From Streptomyces roseolilacinus (GTDB taxonomy: Bacteria; Actinomycetota; Actinomycetes; Streptomycetales; Streptomycetaceae): a stretch of 64,000 nt of DNA. Positions 29,786 through 38,133 of the stretch are shown one piece after another. The notes beneath the pieces were generated by a model. The model saw only the letters and a program-made list of their open reading frames with translations, made no database searches and was not told the origin of the DNA. Position 1 is the stretch's first letter. Every line of letters starts with the position of its first letter. The stretch lies in the NCBI RefSeq assembly GCF_014649335.1, contig NZ_BMSV01000006.1, forward strand, positions 310,001 to 374,000, given 5' to 3'. The position numbers and the translations under genes were made by a program.

Positions 29786-30309
29786 TAGCGGACGGCCTCC
29801 AGCATCTCCGAGGCCCCCAGCGCGTCCGCGATCTCGGTGAGCGCGTCGGTGTCGAGAGCCAGCAGCTCCTTCTCCGGCATGCCCAGGTCGTCCAGGATCA
29901 GCCGGTCGCCGACCGGCGCGGCGGGCACGGTCTCGGCCACCGCCTCCGTCTCCTCCTCCGTGTCGTCCGGCTCCCCGTCCTCGGTGCCGTCCAAGTCCAG
30001 CGCGTCCAGGTCGGGGGTCTCGTCGGCCGGATCGTCGCCCAGCAGTTCCTTGGTCAGGATCTCCCCGTACGCGGAGCGGGCGGCGGCCGCCCCGTCCGAC
30101 ACGAAGATGCGAGGGTCGTCCTCGCCCTCCACGCGGACGATGCCGAACCACGCGTCCTCCTGCTCGATGAAGACGAGCACCGTGTCGGCGTCCGGCGAGG
30201 CTTCGCGGGCCAGGTCGGTCAGATCCGCCAGGGTCTCCACATCGTCGAGCTCTGTGTCGCTCGCTACCCACCCGTCTTCGGTGAGTGTGAGCAGTGCGGC
30301 GAAGTACAC
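29785..30309 (-). CDS. TadA-associated protein
   Basis: The 174-residue acidic protein starts at GTG 30309 behind GGGAGAG. The N-terminal half is folded (MYFAALLTLTEDGW, VLVFIEQEDAWFGIVRVEGEDDPRIFVSD), a Glu/Asp/Thr-rich linker follows (about 100-135), and the C-terminal helix ends in LGASEMLEAVR. It matches what is called tRNA adenosine deaminase-associated protein in actinobacteria, named for its constant position before tadA. The biochemical role is unknown. Confidence 0.87.
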   Translation of the reverse strand: MYFAALLTLTEDGWVASDTELDDVETLADLTDLAREASPDADTVLVFIEQEDAWFGIVRVEGEDDPRIFVSDGAAAARSAYGEILTKELLGDDPADETPDLDALDLDGTEDGEPDDTEEETEAVAETVPAAPVGDRLILDDLGMPEKELLALDTDALTEIADALGASEMLEAVR

Positions 30310-30687
30310 CGTGACTCTCCCACTGATCAGAGGTGTGACGATCGGGCGGAACGCTCCTGAATGCCCCGCCCACTCGGCATCGTGGCAGATGCGGGCCCTC
30401 GAGGAGAGGTGTTCCGCTCTTGCGTCGTGCACCAGTCTGAGCCCGTGACTCGGTCGGCGCCACGCCGCCCCCGTACTCCCGCACCAGCCGTCACGGTGAT
30501 CACGAAGGGTCACGGCGGGCCGTCGGCCGCGGGGCCGTCGGAAGCGTACGCACGGCGTGTGACCGGCGGGCGACCGGCCGGTGTGCGGCGCGTCACCGGC
30601 GGTGGTCCGGCCGGCGTCCGGCGCGCCACCGGCCGCGGCCGGGACGCGCGGCGCGCGCCCCGCCGGGGACGGCGGGGGCGCGGCGGA
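30310..30687. other. Intergenic region with 33-bp tandem repeats
   Basis: I see no gene in this 378-bp stretch. The left part should hold the leftward promoter of the TadA-partner gene. At 30556-30621 two imperfect 33-bp units (both containing ACCGGCGG and GGCCGG) are followed by a partial third. They could be a relic of slippage in G+C-rich DNA. Confidence 0.4.
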
Positions 30688-30870
30688 TCACCAGCGGAAC
30701 GTCCGCATGCGCATCGCCTGCCGCATCCGCGCCGCTCTGGCGCGACGCGGTTGGACGCGTTCGCGCAGCGCCCGTGCCTCGTTCAGCTCACGCAGGAACT
30801 GCGCCCTGCGGCGCCTGCGCTCCCTGTCGTCCACCGCCCGACGGGTGCCGGGTTCTTCCTGGTCAGGCAT
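30688..30870 (-). CDS. Small basic protein, 60 aa
   Basis: The ATG at 30870 and the TGA at 30688 bound a very basic protein (DDRERRRRRAQFLREL, ALRERVQPRRARAARMRQAM) that is probably one or two long helices. A GTG two codons upstream is an alternative start. It lies divergently from upp, 90 bp away. I believe it is conserved beside upp in Streptomyces. The charge suggests RNA, DNA or ribosome contact, but no function is established. Confidence 0.65.
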   Translation of the reverse strand: MPDQEEPGTRRAVDDRERRRRRAQFLRELNEARALRERVQPRRARAARMRQAMRMRTFRW

Positions 30871-30960
30871 GGCCACACCACCACCCCGGGGATGCGTTCG
30901 TCCGACTCCACCTTCCCGCCGCGGCGTGGGTTGATGCCAGTGCGGGCTACTGTTGTGGGC

Positions 30961-31596
30961 ATGCGGATCCACGTCGTCGACCACCCGCTGGTGGCGCACA
31001 AACTCACCACGCTGCGCGACAGGCGCACCGACTCCCCCACCTTCCGGCGGCTCGCCGACGAGCTGGTGACCCTGCTCGCGTACGAGGCGACGCGTGACGT
31101 GCGCACCGAGCAGGTCGGGATCGAGACGCCGGTCACCGCGACCACCGGGGTGAAGCTGTCGCACCCGCGGCCCCTGGTGGTGCCGATCCTGCGCGCCGGG
31201 CTGGGCATGCTCGACGGCATGGTGCGGCTGCTGCCGACCGCCGAGGTCGGCTTCCTCGGCATGATCCGCAACGAGGAGACGCTGGAGGCGTCGACGTACG
31301 CGACGCGGATGCCCGAGGACCTGTCCGGGCGCCAGGTGTACGTCCTGGACCCCATGCTGGCCACGGGCGGCACGCTCGTCGCGGCGATCCGCGAGCTGAT
31401 CGACCGGGGCGCCGACGACGTGACGGCGGTCGTCCTGCTGGCGGCTCCGGAGGGCGTCGAGGTGATGGAGCGCGACCTGGCGGACGCGCCGGTGACGGTC
31501 GTCACGGCCTCGATCGACGAGCGCCTCAACGAGAACGGCTACATCGTCCCCGGTCTGGGTGACGCCGGAGACCGGATGTACGGCGCGGCGGAGTAG
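30961..31596 (+). CDS. upp: Uracil phosphoribosyltransferase
   Basis: The 211-residue enzyme makes UMP from uracil and PRPP in pyrimidine salvage. It is full length, with MRIHVVDHPLVAHKLT at the start, PILRAGLGMLDG, the PRPP loop VLDPMLATGGT (about 131-141) and the uracil-binding ENGYIVPGLGDAGDR at the end. The start is fixed by family alignment; there is no clear ribosome binding site, so the message may be leaderless. It is monocistronic. Confidence 0.96.
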   Translation: MRIHVVDHPLVAHKLTTLRDRRTDSPTFRRLADELVTLLAYEATRDVRTEQVGIETPVTATTGVKLSHPRPLVVPILRAGLGMLDGMVRLLPTAEVGFLGMIRNEETLEASTYATRMPEDLSGRQVYVLDPMLATGGTLVAAIRELIDRGADDVTAVVLLAAPEGVEVMERDLADAPVTVVTASIDERLNENGYIVPGLGDAGDRMYGAAE

Positions 31597-31806
31597 TACC
31601 GGTACGCACGGGACGGCCTCCGGCCGGTGGCCGGGGCGGCTGTCCTTCGGGCGCCGCCCTGCGGGGGGCGTCCTTCGCGCGCCGTCCTCTCCCGGCCCGG
31701 CCCCGGCCCGTCTCCGGGCGTCGGACGGCGGCGTACGCGTGTGCCGCCCCGGCCGGAGGGGCGCGTGGCGCTCCGGAGCCCCGGCTCGGGGCGCTCCCGG
31801 GCGCCG

Positions 31807-32445
31807 CTACTCGGGCTTCGGGGCGCAGTCCGTGGGCGCGGGCTTCGGGTGCAGGAGGGCGGTCATCGAGGCCGTCGCGTCCTGCGGGGCCGCCAGGGCC
31901 CTGAACGCGGTCCCGATGATCAGGTCCACGTCCGCCGTCGCCCGGGTGTCCGTCTTGGTCGTGGCGCCCTTCAGGTGCGTGCCCAGGACGGGGAAGGCGC
32001 CCTTCACGGCGCCCTGGGCGCCGAGCAGGACGCCGGCGCCGGGCACCTTCTTGTCGTAGGCGACCGGCGCGTTGCCGATCTTGCCGATCGTGAAGCCGCG
32101 CTTCTTCAGCTCGTCCGCCGTGGTCTTCGCCAGTCCGCTCCGCGGTGTCGCGTTGTAGACGTTCACGGTGATGTCGGCCGGCTTCGGGAAGGCGGCGGTC
32201 CGCACGGCGGGCGACGGGCCCGCCGGCTTGCAGGCCCCGGAGACCGTGGACCGCGCGGTGCTCCCCTTTCCGCCGCCGAACACGTCGATGAGCTGGAACG
32301 TCCCCCAGCCGGCCAGGCCGAGCGCGGTGGCCGCGGCGATGCCGACGGCCACGATCCGGCCACGGCGGGGCCGGCGCATACGGGGGTACGTGGTGCCCGT
32401 GATGCGGTACTTTCCGCCCATGCCGGGGGGAGTGAGCATGCTCAT
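31807..32445 (-). CDS. LytR C-terminal domain (LytR_C) membrane protein
   Basis: The 212-residue protein has a short cytoplasmic start (MSMLTPPGMGGKYRITG), one membrane segment (about 30-52, IVAVGIAAATALGLAGW) and an extracellular LytR_C domain (about 88-195; ITVNVYNATPRSGLAKTTADEL read in part, RGFTIGKIGNAP). Domain relatives are found at the C-terminus of LCP wall-polymer ligases, but this protein has the domain alone. A second ATG at 32439 is possible. It probably acts at the outer face of the membrane in envelope assembly. Confidence 0.85.
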   Translation of the reverse strand: MSMLTPPGMGGKYRITGTTYPRMRRPRRGRIVAVGIAAATALGLAGWGTFQLIDVFGGGKGSTARSTVSGACKPAGPSPAVRTAAFPKPADITVNVYNATPRSGLAKTTADELKKRGFTIGKIGNAPVAYDKKVPGAGVLLGAQGAVKGAFPVLGTHLKGATTKTDTRATADVDLIIGTAFRALAAPQDATASMTALLHPKPAPTDCAPKPE

Positions 32446-32548
32446 GGGCGCAGCGTAATGCGGCCAGGTGACTATGCCTACTAAACGATCAGCGACTAGG
32501 GGCCGGACGGGTGGGAATCTGCCCGAAAGGGCCATTCCCGAAAGGGGA

Positions 32549-32845
32549 TCAGTCGAGTTCGAGTACCCGTGCGTGCAGGACCTGCCGCTGCTGCAGGGCC
32601 GCGCGCACGGCGCGGTGGAGGCCGTCCTCGAGGTACAGGTCGCCCTGCCACTTCACGACGTGCGCGAAGAGGTCGCCGTAGAACGTCGAGTCCTCGGCGA
32701 GGAGCGTTTCGAGGTCCAGTTGGCCCTTGGTCGTCACGAGCTGATCGAGGCGGACCGGACGCGGCGCGACATCCGCCCACTGCCGGGTGCTTTCCCGGCC
32801 GTGGTCGGGATACGGCCGCCCGTTACCGATGCGCTTGAAGATCAC
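32549..32845 (-). CDS. Small protein with ParB-like DG-HR motif
   Basis: The 98-residue protein starts at GTG 32845. Key sequences are VRLDQLVTTKGQLDLETLL, STFYGDLFAHVVKW and LEDGLHRAVRAALQQ. The last resembles the DGxHR...A signature of ParB/sulfiredoxin-type domains. In other Streptomyces I recall it being labelled a VapB-family antitoxin, but no toxin gene is adjacent here, so I prefer the ParB-like description. Function unknown. Confidence 0.7.
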   Translation of the reverse strand: MIFKRIGNGRPYPDHGRESTRQWADVAPRPVRLDQLVTTKGQLDLETLLAEDSTFYGDLFAHVVKWQGDLYLEDGLHRAVRAALQQRQVLHARVLELD

Positions 32846-33014
32846 ACGGAAAGCCTACCGGGCAAGCGGCACCCGGCGCAGCCACGCGACGGGTGATGCC
32901 CCCCGGAGAGGGACGCGACGATCACGGCAAACGGGGTGTTTCGATCACGCGGACCCGACGGGTGGCGGTCCGGCCGCCTCCTGGGGGAGGACGGACCGCT
33001 CACCGCGCGGAGGA

Positions 33015-33056
33015 CACCGCACCGCCGCACGGGGTTGGCCGGGCGGCGGTGCGGTG
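33015..33056. terminator. 14-bp stem hairpin after aminopeptidase gene
   Basis: CACCGCACCGCCGC (33015-33028) pairs perfectly with 33043-33056, 13 bp past the stop of the leftward M28 gene. Confidence 0.7.
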
Positions 33057-33068
33057 GTCATCCGCGTG

Positions 33069-34622
33069 TCACTCGGTGGCCTCGTGGCCGTGGTCGTCGT
33101 GCAGGCCGCCGCCGCTGCCCGCGTCGCCGTCCGTCGGGACGGACTCGACCGGCTCGCGCAGCGAGCTCAGGTCGTGGGCGTAGGTGCCCACGGCGTTGGC
33201 TATGACGTCGATGTTGACGTCGAAGGCGGTCATGTCGATGTTGTCCAGGTCGTCGCACGCCGCGTGGTAGCAGGGGTCGTACGCGGTGCCCGCGGTCCCG
33301 CCGAACTTCCCCGCCTGCGCGGCCGTCTTCACGCCCTCGGCGCCCGTGAACGTACCGCCGGCCGGGATGCCCACCTCGATGAAGGGGCCGTAGTCGGAGC
33401 GCCCGGTGAAGTCCGTGCCCTCGTGCGGGCGGCCCTGCTTGTCGAGGAACGCGTTGATGTCCCGCTCCAGCTGGGCGGAGCCCGTCGGCCCCGCGGGGGC
33501 GCCGACGCCGTCCGAGTTGTCGCCGTCGTAGACGAACTGGCCGTAGTTCGGCGAGGCGATCATGTCGAAGTTGAGGTAGAGCTTGATCTCCTTGCGGCCG
33601 AGCTCGTCGAGGGCGCCGACGTAGTGCTCGGAGCCGAGCAGGCCGTTCTCCTCCGCGCCCCACCACGCGAACCGCACCTTGTTGGCGGCCTTGTCCTTGT
33701 GCTTGGCGAACTTGAGGGCCACGTCGAGCAGGCCGGCCGAGCCGGAGCCGTTGTCGTTGATGCCGGGGCCGGCGGTGACCGAGTCGAGGTGGGAGCCGAG
33801 CATCACCGTGTTCGCGGCGTTGCCCCGCTGGGTCTCCGCGATGACATTCCGCGTGGTCCGGCGCTCCTGGAGCTGGCGGAGCTCCAGGTTCACCTCGACC
33901 GGGCCGGCGGCCACGGCGGCGGCGAGGGCCTCGCCGTCCGCCTTCGAGACGCCGCCCGTGGGGATCTTCGCGGCCTCGGTGGAGCCGAGCGTGCCGCCGA
34001 GGGCGCCCTCCACGTTGTTGTAGACGAGGGCGCCGACGGCGCCGGCCGCGGCGGCGTTGGCCTGCTTCACCGCGAACGTGCAGCCGCCGCGCTGGACGAG
34101 CGCGATCCTGCCGGTGAACGCGTTCGCGGCGAAGTCCGCCGGCTCGCAGCCGTGCGAGCCGTCCGCGTCGACCGGGGCGGCGGCCAGCCGGGCCCTGGTG
34201 CCGCCGACCGGGGTCGACTTGGTGTACGTCATCGCGGAGACGGTGACGTCGCGGGGCGCGGGCGAGACGACGGCCAGCTTCTGCGCCTGCGTCTCCGTGT
34301 ACATGAACGGGAACTCCTGGTACGAGACGTCGTACCCGGCCTTCTTGAGCTGCTGGTACACGTACGCCGCCGAGGCGTCGTAGCCGAGCGTGCCGGCCGC
34401 GCGGTTGCCGCCCACCGTGTCGGCTATCTGCTGGAACTTCCGCAGGTGCCGGTGGGCGCTGTCGGCGGAGGCCGAGTCGACCAGCGTGCGGGCGAGCTTC
34501 GACGCTTCCTTGGCCGGGGTGGTCCGGCCGGCGGAGGCGGGGGAGGCGGAGGCCAGCAGAAGCGGGGTCGCGAGTGCGGCGGCGGCCAGGGCGGCCACGG
34601 CTCTGCGAGGGGATGCGTTCAC
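33069..34622 (-). CDS. Secreted M28 zinc aminopeptidase with PA domain
   Basis: The 517-residue protein starts at GTG 34622 with GGAAGGA upstream. An N-terminal signal peptide (about 1-32, cleavage near ASPASA) leads to a PA insert domain (about 130-250) and the M28 catalytic core. Ligands are visible in GSHLDSV, INDNGSGSAG, WWGAEENGLLGS (catalytic Glu and ligand), LNFDMI and CYHAACDDL. It resembles the S. griseus-type leucine aminopeptidase group but carries the PA domain and a His-rich C-terminal tail (LHDDHGHEATE). It should release N-terminal residues from extracellular peptides. Confidence 0.92.
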   Translation of the reverse strand: MNASPRRAVAALAAAALATPLLLASASPASAGRTTPAKEASKLARTLVDSASADSAHRHLRKFQQIADTVGGNRAAGTLGYDASAAYVYQQLKKAGYDVSYQEFPFMYTETQAQKLAVVSPAPRDVTVSAMTYTKSTPVGGTRARLAAAPVDADGSHGCEPADFAANAFTGRIALVQRGGCTFAVKQANAAAAGAVGALVYNNVEGALGGTLGSTEAAKIPTGGVSKADGEALAAAVAAGPVEVNLELRQLQERRTTRNVIAETQRGNAANTVMLGSHLDSVTAGPGINDNGSGSAGLLDVALKFAKHKDKAANKVRFAWWGAEENGLLGSEHYVGALDELGRKEIKLYLNFDMIASPNYGQFVYDGDNSDGVGAPAGPTGSAQLERDINAFLDKQGRPHEGTDFTGRSDYGPFIEVGIPAGGTFTGAEGVKTAAQAGKFGGTAGTAYDPCYHAACDDLDNIDMTAFDVNIDVIANAVGTYAHDLSSLREPVESVPTDGDAGSGGGLHDDHGHEATE

Positions 34623-35221
34623 AGAGGTCCTTCCCGTGTGGACGAGGATGAGGGGAAGCTAGCGATCAGCTGTGCTTCTGGGAACAGGTGTCCCACAACT
34701 CGCCTCGCTTTTTCGTACTTTTCGCGAAAGCTGTGGATGACGCGACGGGCGACCTCCGCTCGGTCGGGCACTCTCGGCGCATGAGTGGACGACTGCTTCG
34801 CCTCGTTCTCCTCCGCTTCCCCGGCCGCGCGCTCGGCCTCCTGTCCGCGTGCGCGCGCCGTCGGCGGCGACCCGGGGCCCGTGGGGCCCGCGGCCGGCCG
34901 GGGGCGGCCCGGTCGCGTCCCGCCGGACGGCGGCGGCCCGACCGGGACGCCCGTCCCGGGGGTGCCCGGCCTGCCCGGTCTGTCCGGTCTACCCGGCCTG
35001 CTCGTCGGCGAGACGGCGGTATGGCCGCCGGGCGCGCCGCGCCGCCGGGCCGGGGCGGGAGTGCGCGGCCGGGCCGGGGCGGCGGTGTGCGGCCGGCGGG
35101 CCGCGGGTGGGGGACGGGTCCGCTCCGGGCCGCCGGGCGAGCCGGCCTCGGGGCTGCGGATGCTCATGGACCGATGATCGTGCGCGGGGCGGCGGGCCGC
35201 ACGGCGGCCGTGCCCGCGGGG
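34623..35221. other. Roughly 600-bp spacer, no confident gene
   Basis: Next to the aminopeptidase gene, 34630-34750 is A+T-richer (TTTTTCG, TACTTTTCGCG) and looks like its promoter. The rest is extremely G+C-rich with Gly/Pro/Arg-type codons in several frames. A leftward 182-codon ORF (35167-34619) ends in a GTGA overlap with the aminopeptidase start, but its last third has poor third-position G+C, so I do not call it a gene. Confidence 0.45.
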
Positions 35222-36199
35222 TCAGGCGGGCGGGTGCCCCGCGGCGAAGCGGTCCAGGGCTCCTCGCACGTGTGCGCGTGTCGTTTCCGTGCCGAAGTGG
35301 CCCGAGTCCGCCACGACGGTCAGCTCGGCGTCCGGCCAGGCCCGGGCCAGCTCCCACGCGGTGGAGAGCGGGCTGCCCAGGTCCAGGCGGCCGTGGACGA
35401 GGACGCCGGGGATGCCGGCGAGCCGGTGCGCGTCGCGGAGGAGGGCGCCCTCCTCCAGCCAGGCGCCGTGGGCGAAGTAGTGCGCGCAGATGCGGACCAT
35501 CGCGAGGCGGCCCGCGTCGGAGCGGCCCGCGTACGGGGCGGCGGCGCTCTCCAGGGACACCACCGCGTCCTCCCAGGCGCACCAGTCGGCCGTCGCCTTC
35601 TCCCGTACGGCCGGGTCGGGGTCCTCGGTCAGGCGGGCGTACCCGGCGACCAGGTCGGCGGCGGTGCGCGCACCGGTGCCGGAGCCCTCCCGGAACCGCT
35701 CCCAGGCCTCCGGGAAGAACCGGCCCGCGCCCTCGTACAGCCAGGCGATCTCGGAGCGGCGGGTCGTCGTGACGGCCGAGACGACGATCTCCGTGACGCG
35801 GTCCGGGTGTGCCTCGGCGTACGCGAGCAGGAGCGTCGAGCCCCAGGAGCCGCCGTACAGCAGCCACCGGTCGACGCCCAGGTGGACGCGGAACCGTTCC
35901 ATGTCGGAGAGGAGGTGGTGGGTGGTGTTGTGGGTCAGGGCGGTGGCGGGGTCGCTCGCGTGCGGGGTGCTGCGGCCGCAGCCGCGCTGGTCGAAGACGA
36001 CGACGCGGTAGCGGGCCGGGTCGAAGTAGCGCGTGCCGCCGCGGTGGCTGCCGGTGCCGGGGCCGCCGTGGACGACGAGGGCGGGCTTGCCGGCGGGGTT
36101 GCCGTGGGCCTCCCAGTACAGGACGTGGCCGTCCCCGACGTCGAGCATCCCGTGCTCGTACGGCTCGCTCTGCGGATACACGACGCCCCCTCGGCTCAT
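35222..36199 (-). CDS. pip: Proline iminopeptidase
   Basis: The 325-residue alpha/beta hydrolase of family S33 removes N-terminal proline from peptides. It shows HGGPGTGSH (oxyanion loop, about 44-52), DQRGCGRSTPH, the nucleophile elbow GGSWGSTL (Ser about 116), HGRLDLGSPL (acid Asp) and DSGHFG (catalytic His). There is no signal peptide, so it is cytoplasmic. The ATG at 36199 has no ribosome binding site and faces a MarR gene only 28 bp away, with a palindrome between them, so expression is probably under that regulator. Confidence 0.92.
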   Translation of the reverse strand: MSRGGVVYPQSEPYEHGMLDVGDGHVLYWEAHGNPAGKPALVVHGGPGTGSHRGGTRYFDPARYRVVVFDQRGCGRSTPHASDPATALTHNTTHHLLSDMERFRVHLGVDRWLLYGGSWGSTLLLAYAEAHPDRVTEIVVSAVTTTRRSEIAWLYEGAGRFFPEAWERFREGSGTGARTAADLVAGYARLTEDPDPAVREKATADWCAWEDAVVSLESAAAPYAGRSDAGRLAMVRICAHYFAHGAWLEEGALLRDAHRLAGIPGVLVHGRLDLGSPLSTAWELARAWPDAELTVVADSGHFGTETTRAHVRGALDRFAAGHPPA

Positions 36200-36203
36200 T
36201 TAC

Positions 36204-36215
36204 AACAGCGCTGTT
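36204..36215. promoter_or_regulatory. AACAGCGCTGTT palindrome, putative MarR operator
   Basis: The perfect 12-bp palindrome (extended partly as TTAC...GTTACA) fills the 28-bp gap between pip and the divergent MarR gene. In so short a spacer it must overlap both promoters, and a MarR dimer there could repress both genes. Confidence 0.65.
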
Positions 36216-36227
36216 ACATTAGCGGAC

Positions 36228-36731
36228 GTGACTCGATCCGACCATGGCCCGGAACTGCTGGGCACCCGGCTGCGGCATCTGCTGGACGTCCTCGACGGAG
36301 GGGTCGCCGCCGTCTACGCCGACCTCGGGCTCACCGGGTTCCGGCCCCGCTACACCCCGGTCGTCCGGGCCCTGGCGGCGTCGGGCCCCGCCTCCGTGGG
36401 GGAGGTCGCGAAGGCGGTCGGGGTGACCCACTCGGCCGCCAGCCAGACCGTCGCCCACCTCGTCAAGGACGGCCTGGTCGACCTCGCGCTGGACCCGGCC
36501 GACCAGCGCCGCCGGCTGGCCCGGCTCACCGCGCGCGCCGAGGCGCTGCTGCCCGTCCTGGAGGCGGAGTGGACGGCGACGACCGAGGCGGCCCGCGTCC
36601 TGGAGGCGGAGCTGCCGTACCCGCTGAGCCGACTGGTCGAGGAGGCCCTCGAAGCCCTGGCCCGCCGCCCCATGCGCACCCGCGTGCGGGAGTGCATGGG
36701 GGAGCGCCCGGGGGAGGCGGAGGGACCCTAG
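36228..36731 (+). CDS. MarR-family regulator
   Basis: The 167-residue protein starts at GTG 36228. The winged helix covers residues about 45-105: LAASGPASVGEVAKAVGVTHSAASQTVAHLVK (in parts) with the wing LDPADQRRRLARLT. Long helices on either side form the dimer. It is divergent from pip with the shared palindrome at 36204 and probably represses pip and itself. Its ligand is unknown. Confidence 0.85.
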   Translation: MTRSDHGPELLGTRLRHLLDVLDGGVAAVYADLGLTGFRPRYTPVVRALAASGPASVGEVAKAVGVTHSAASQTVAHLVKDGLVDLALDPADQRRRLARLTARAEALLPVLEAEWTATTEAARVLEAELPYPLSRLVEEALEALARRPMRTRVRECMGERPGEAEGP

Positions 36732-36734
36732 CGA

Positions 36735-36753
36735 CCGCCCTCCGTCAGGGCGG
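36735..36753 (+). terminator. Short hairpin after marR gene
   Basis: CCGCCCT and AGGGCGG form a 7-bp stem with a 5-nt loop, 4 nt past the MarR stop codon. Confidence 0.5.
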
Positions 36754-36792
36754 GGCAGGGGTGCGCGCGGAGCGCGAGGCGCCCGGCCCGGG

Positions 36793-36933
36793 GGTCTCGT
36801 CCGGGGCGGTCCCGTCCGGGCCGGTCTCGTCCGGGGCCGCCGAGGTCGCCGGTTCGCCGGGCGCGGTAGCCGGTCATCGGTCGCGGTCCGGTCATCGGTC
36901 GCCGGTCGCCGGTCGCCGGTTCGCCGGGCGCGG
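36793..36933. repeat. G+C-rich short tandem repeats
   Basis: Three 15-bp units of the form GGTCTCGTCCGGGGC (36793, 36808, 36823) are followed by GGTCGCC/GGTCATC heptamer-like repeats and two copies of CGCCGGTTCGCCGGGCGCGG (about 36847 and 36914). They lie in the 277-bp spacer between the convergent marR and cbiD genes. No coding function is evident. Confidence 0.6.
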
Positions 36934-37008
36934 GTTCCGGCCGTGTCCGTGTCGTCGTCCGCTTCCCCGGTCACCCGGGGGCTTCCGGGCGGGGACGGGC
37001 TCTCCGCC

Positions 37009-38121
37009 CTAGCGGGGGGCGCTGCGGCCCACCACCGTGCCCGCGCGGTCGATGCAGACGACGTCGACGACGACCGGGGCGCCGCGCAGGACGGACAGGG
37101 CCTGGTCGCGGGCGGTCTCCGCCACGCGGTCGCCCAGCGGGACGCCGCGGGCGGCGCAGAGCTGGAGGGCCGCCAGGCCCGTGTTGGCGACGGCGACCTC
37201 GGCGGCGAGGGACTCGTCGGCGCCCGCAGCGCGGGCCAGGTCCGCCAGGAGGGCCTTGTCGACCTGGGAGCGCGCCGAGTGCAGGTCCAGGTGGCCCGCC
37301 GCCAGCTTGGACAGCTTCGCGAAGCCGCCGCAGATGGTCAGCCGGTCCACCGGGTGGCGGCGGACGTACTTCAGCACGGCGCCCGCGAAGTCGCCCATGT
37401 CGAGGAGGGCGTCCTGGGGCAGGTCGTACAGGGAGGTGACGGTCCTCTCGGAGGTCGACCCCGTGCAGCCCGCGAGGTGGGTGCGGCCCGCGGCGCGTGC
37501 CACGTCCACGCCGCGGCGGATGGAGTCGATCCACGCGGAGCACGAGTACGGCACGACGATCCCGGTCGTGCCGAGGATGGACAGGCCGCCGAGGATGCCG
37601 AGGCGCGGGTTCCACGTGGAACGGGCGATCTCCTCGCCGTCGTCCACGGAGACGGTGACCTCCACGTCGCCGGTGCCGCCGTGCGCGGCGGCGACCCGCG
37701 CCACGTGGTCGCGGATCATCTGCCGCGGCACCGGGTTGATGGCCGGCTCCCCCACGTCGAGGGGCAGGCCCGGCCGGGTGACGGTGCCGACCCCGGCGCC
37801 GGCGCGGAACACGACGCCGGAGCCGGGCGGCAGGAACCGCACCGTCGAGCGGACGAGCGCCCCGTGCGTCACGTCCGGGTCGTCACCCGCGTCCTTCACG
37901 ACGCCCGCCATCGCGTACGAGCCGCCGTGCTCCTCCGCGGCGAGCGCGAAGGCCGGGGTCTGGCCCTTCGGCAGCGTGATCGTCACCGGGTCCGGGAAGT
38001 CCCCGGTCAGCAGCGCGGTGTACGCGGCCGTGGTGGCCGCCGTCGCGCAGGCGCCGGTCGTCCAGCCGGGCCGGAGGCCGGTGTGCTTGAGTTGGGCGGT
38101 GCGCCCCCCGCTCGTACTCAT
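37009..38121 (-). CDS. cbiD: Cobalt-precorrin-5B C1-methyltransferase
   Basis: The 370-residue enzyme methylates C1 of the corrin ring, the anaerobic-type counterpart of CobF, in vitamin B12 synthesis. Signatures are LRPGWTTGACATAATTAAY at the start, VTITLPKGQTP, NPRLGILGGLSILGTTGIV and GGFAKLSKLAAGHLDLHS. The ATG at 38121 is chosen because an upstream ATG would overlap the divergent cobK. The gene stands alone leftward, back to back with cobK, so the pair share a 12-bp promoter zone. It also contains a parS-like palindrome. Confidence 0.92.
   Translation of the reverse strand: MSTSGGRTAQLKHTGLRPGWTTGACATAATTAAYTALLTGDFPDPVTITLPKGQTPAFALAAEEHGGSYAMAGVVKDAGDDPDVTHGALVRSTVRFLPPGSGVVFRAGAGVGTVTRPGLPLDVGEPAINPVPRQMIRDHVARVAAAHGGTGDVEVTVSVDDGEEIARSTWNPRLGILGGLSILGTTGIVVPYSCSAWIDSIRRGVDVARAAGRTHLAGCTGSTSERTVTSLYDLPQDALLDMGDFAGAVLKYVRRHPVDRLTICGGFAKLSKLAAGHLDLHSARSQVDKALLADLARAAGADESLAAEVAVANTGLAALQLCAARGVPLGDRVAETARDQALSVLRGAPVVVDVVCIDRAGTVVGRSAPR
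37609..37622. promoter_or_regulatory. parS-like palindrome variant
   Basis: GTTCCACGTGGAAC is a perfect 14-bp palindrome differing from parS (GTTTCACGTGAAAC) by one symmetrical base pair in each arm. It lies inside cbiD and codes for STWN in part. It could be a weak ParB site or chance. Confidence 0.35.
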
Positions 38122-38133
38122 GGACGGTGTCCC

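Noticed and set aside
34619..35167. Leftward Pro/Arg-rich ORF ending in a GTGA overlap with the aminopeptidase start
   Set aside because: The overlap is tempting, but the last third covers the A+T-richer promoter-like region with poor third-position G+C, and the product has no family resemblance.
34785..35177. Rightward Gly/Pro-rich ORF in the same spacer
   Set aside because: Low-complexity translation of a G+C-rich repeat-like stretch; no ribosome binding site and no homology that I recognise.
36793..36933. CRISPR-like array
   Set aside because: The units are 7-20 bp, back to back, with no unique spacers and no cas genes in the window; these are simple tandem repeats.
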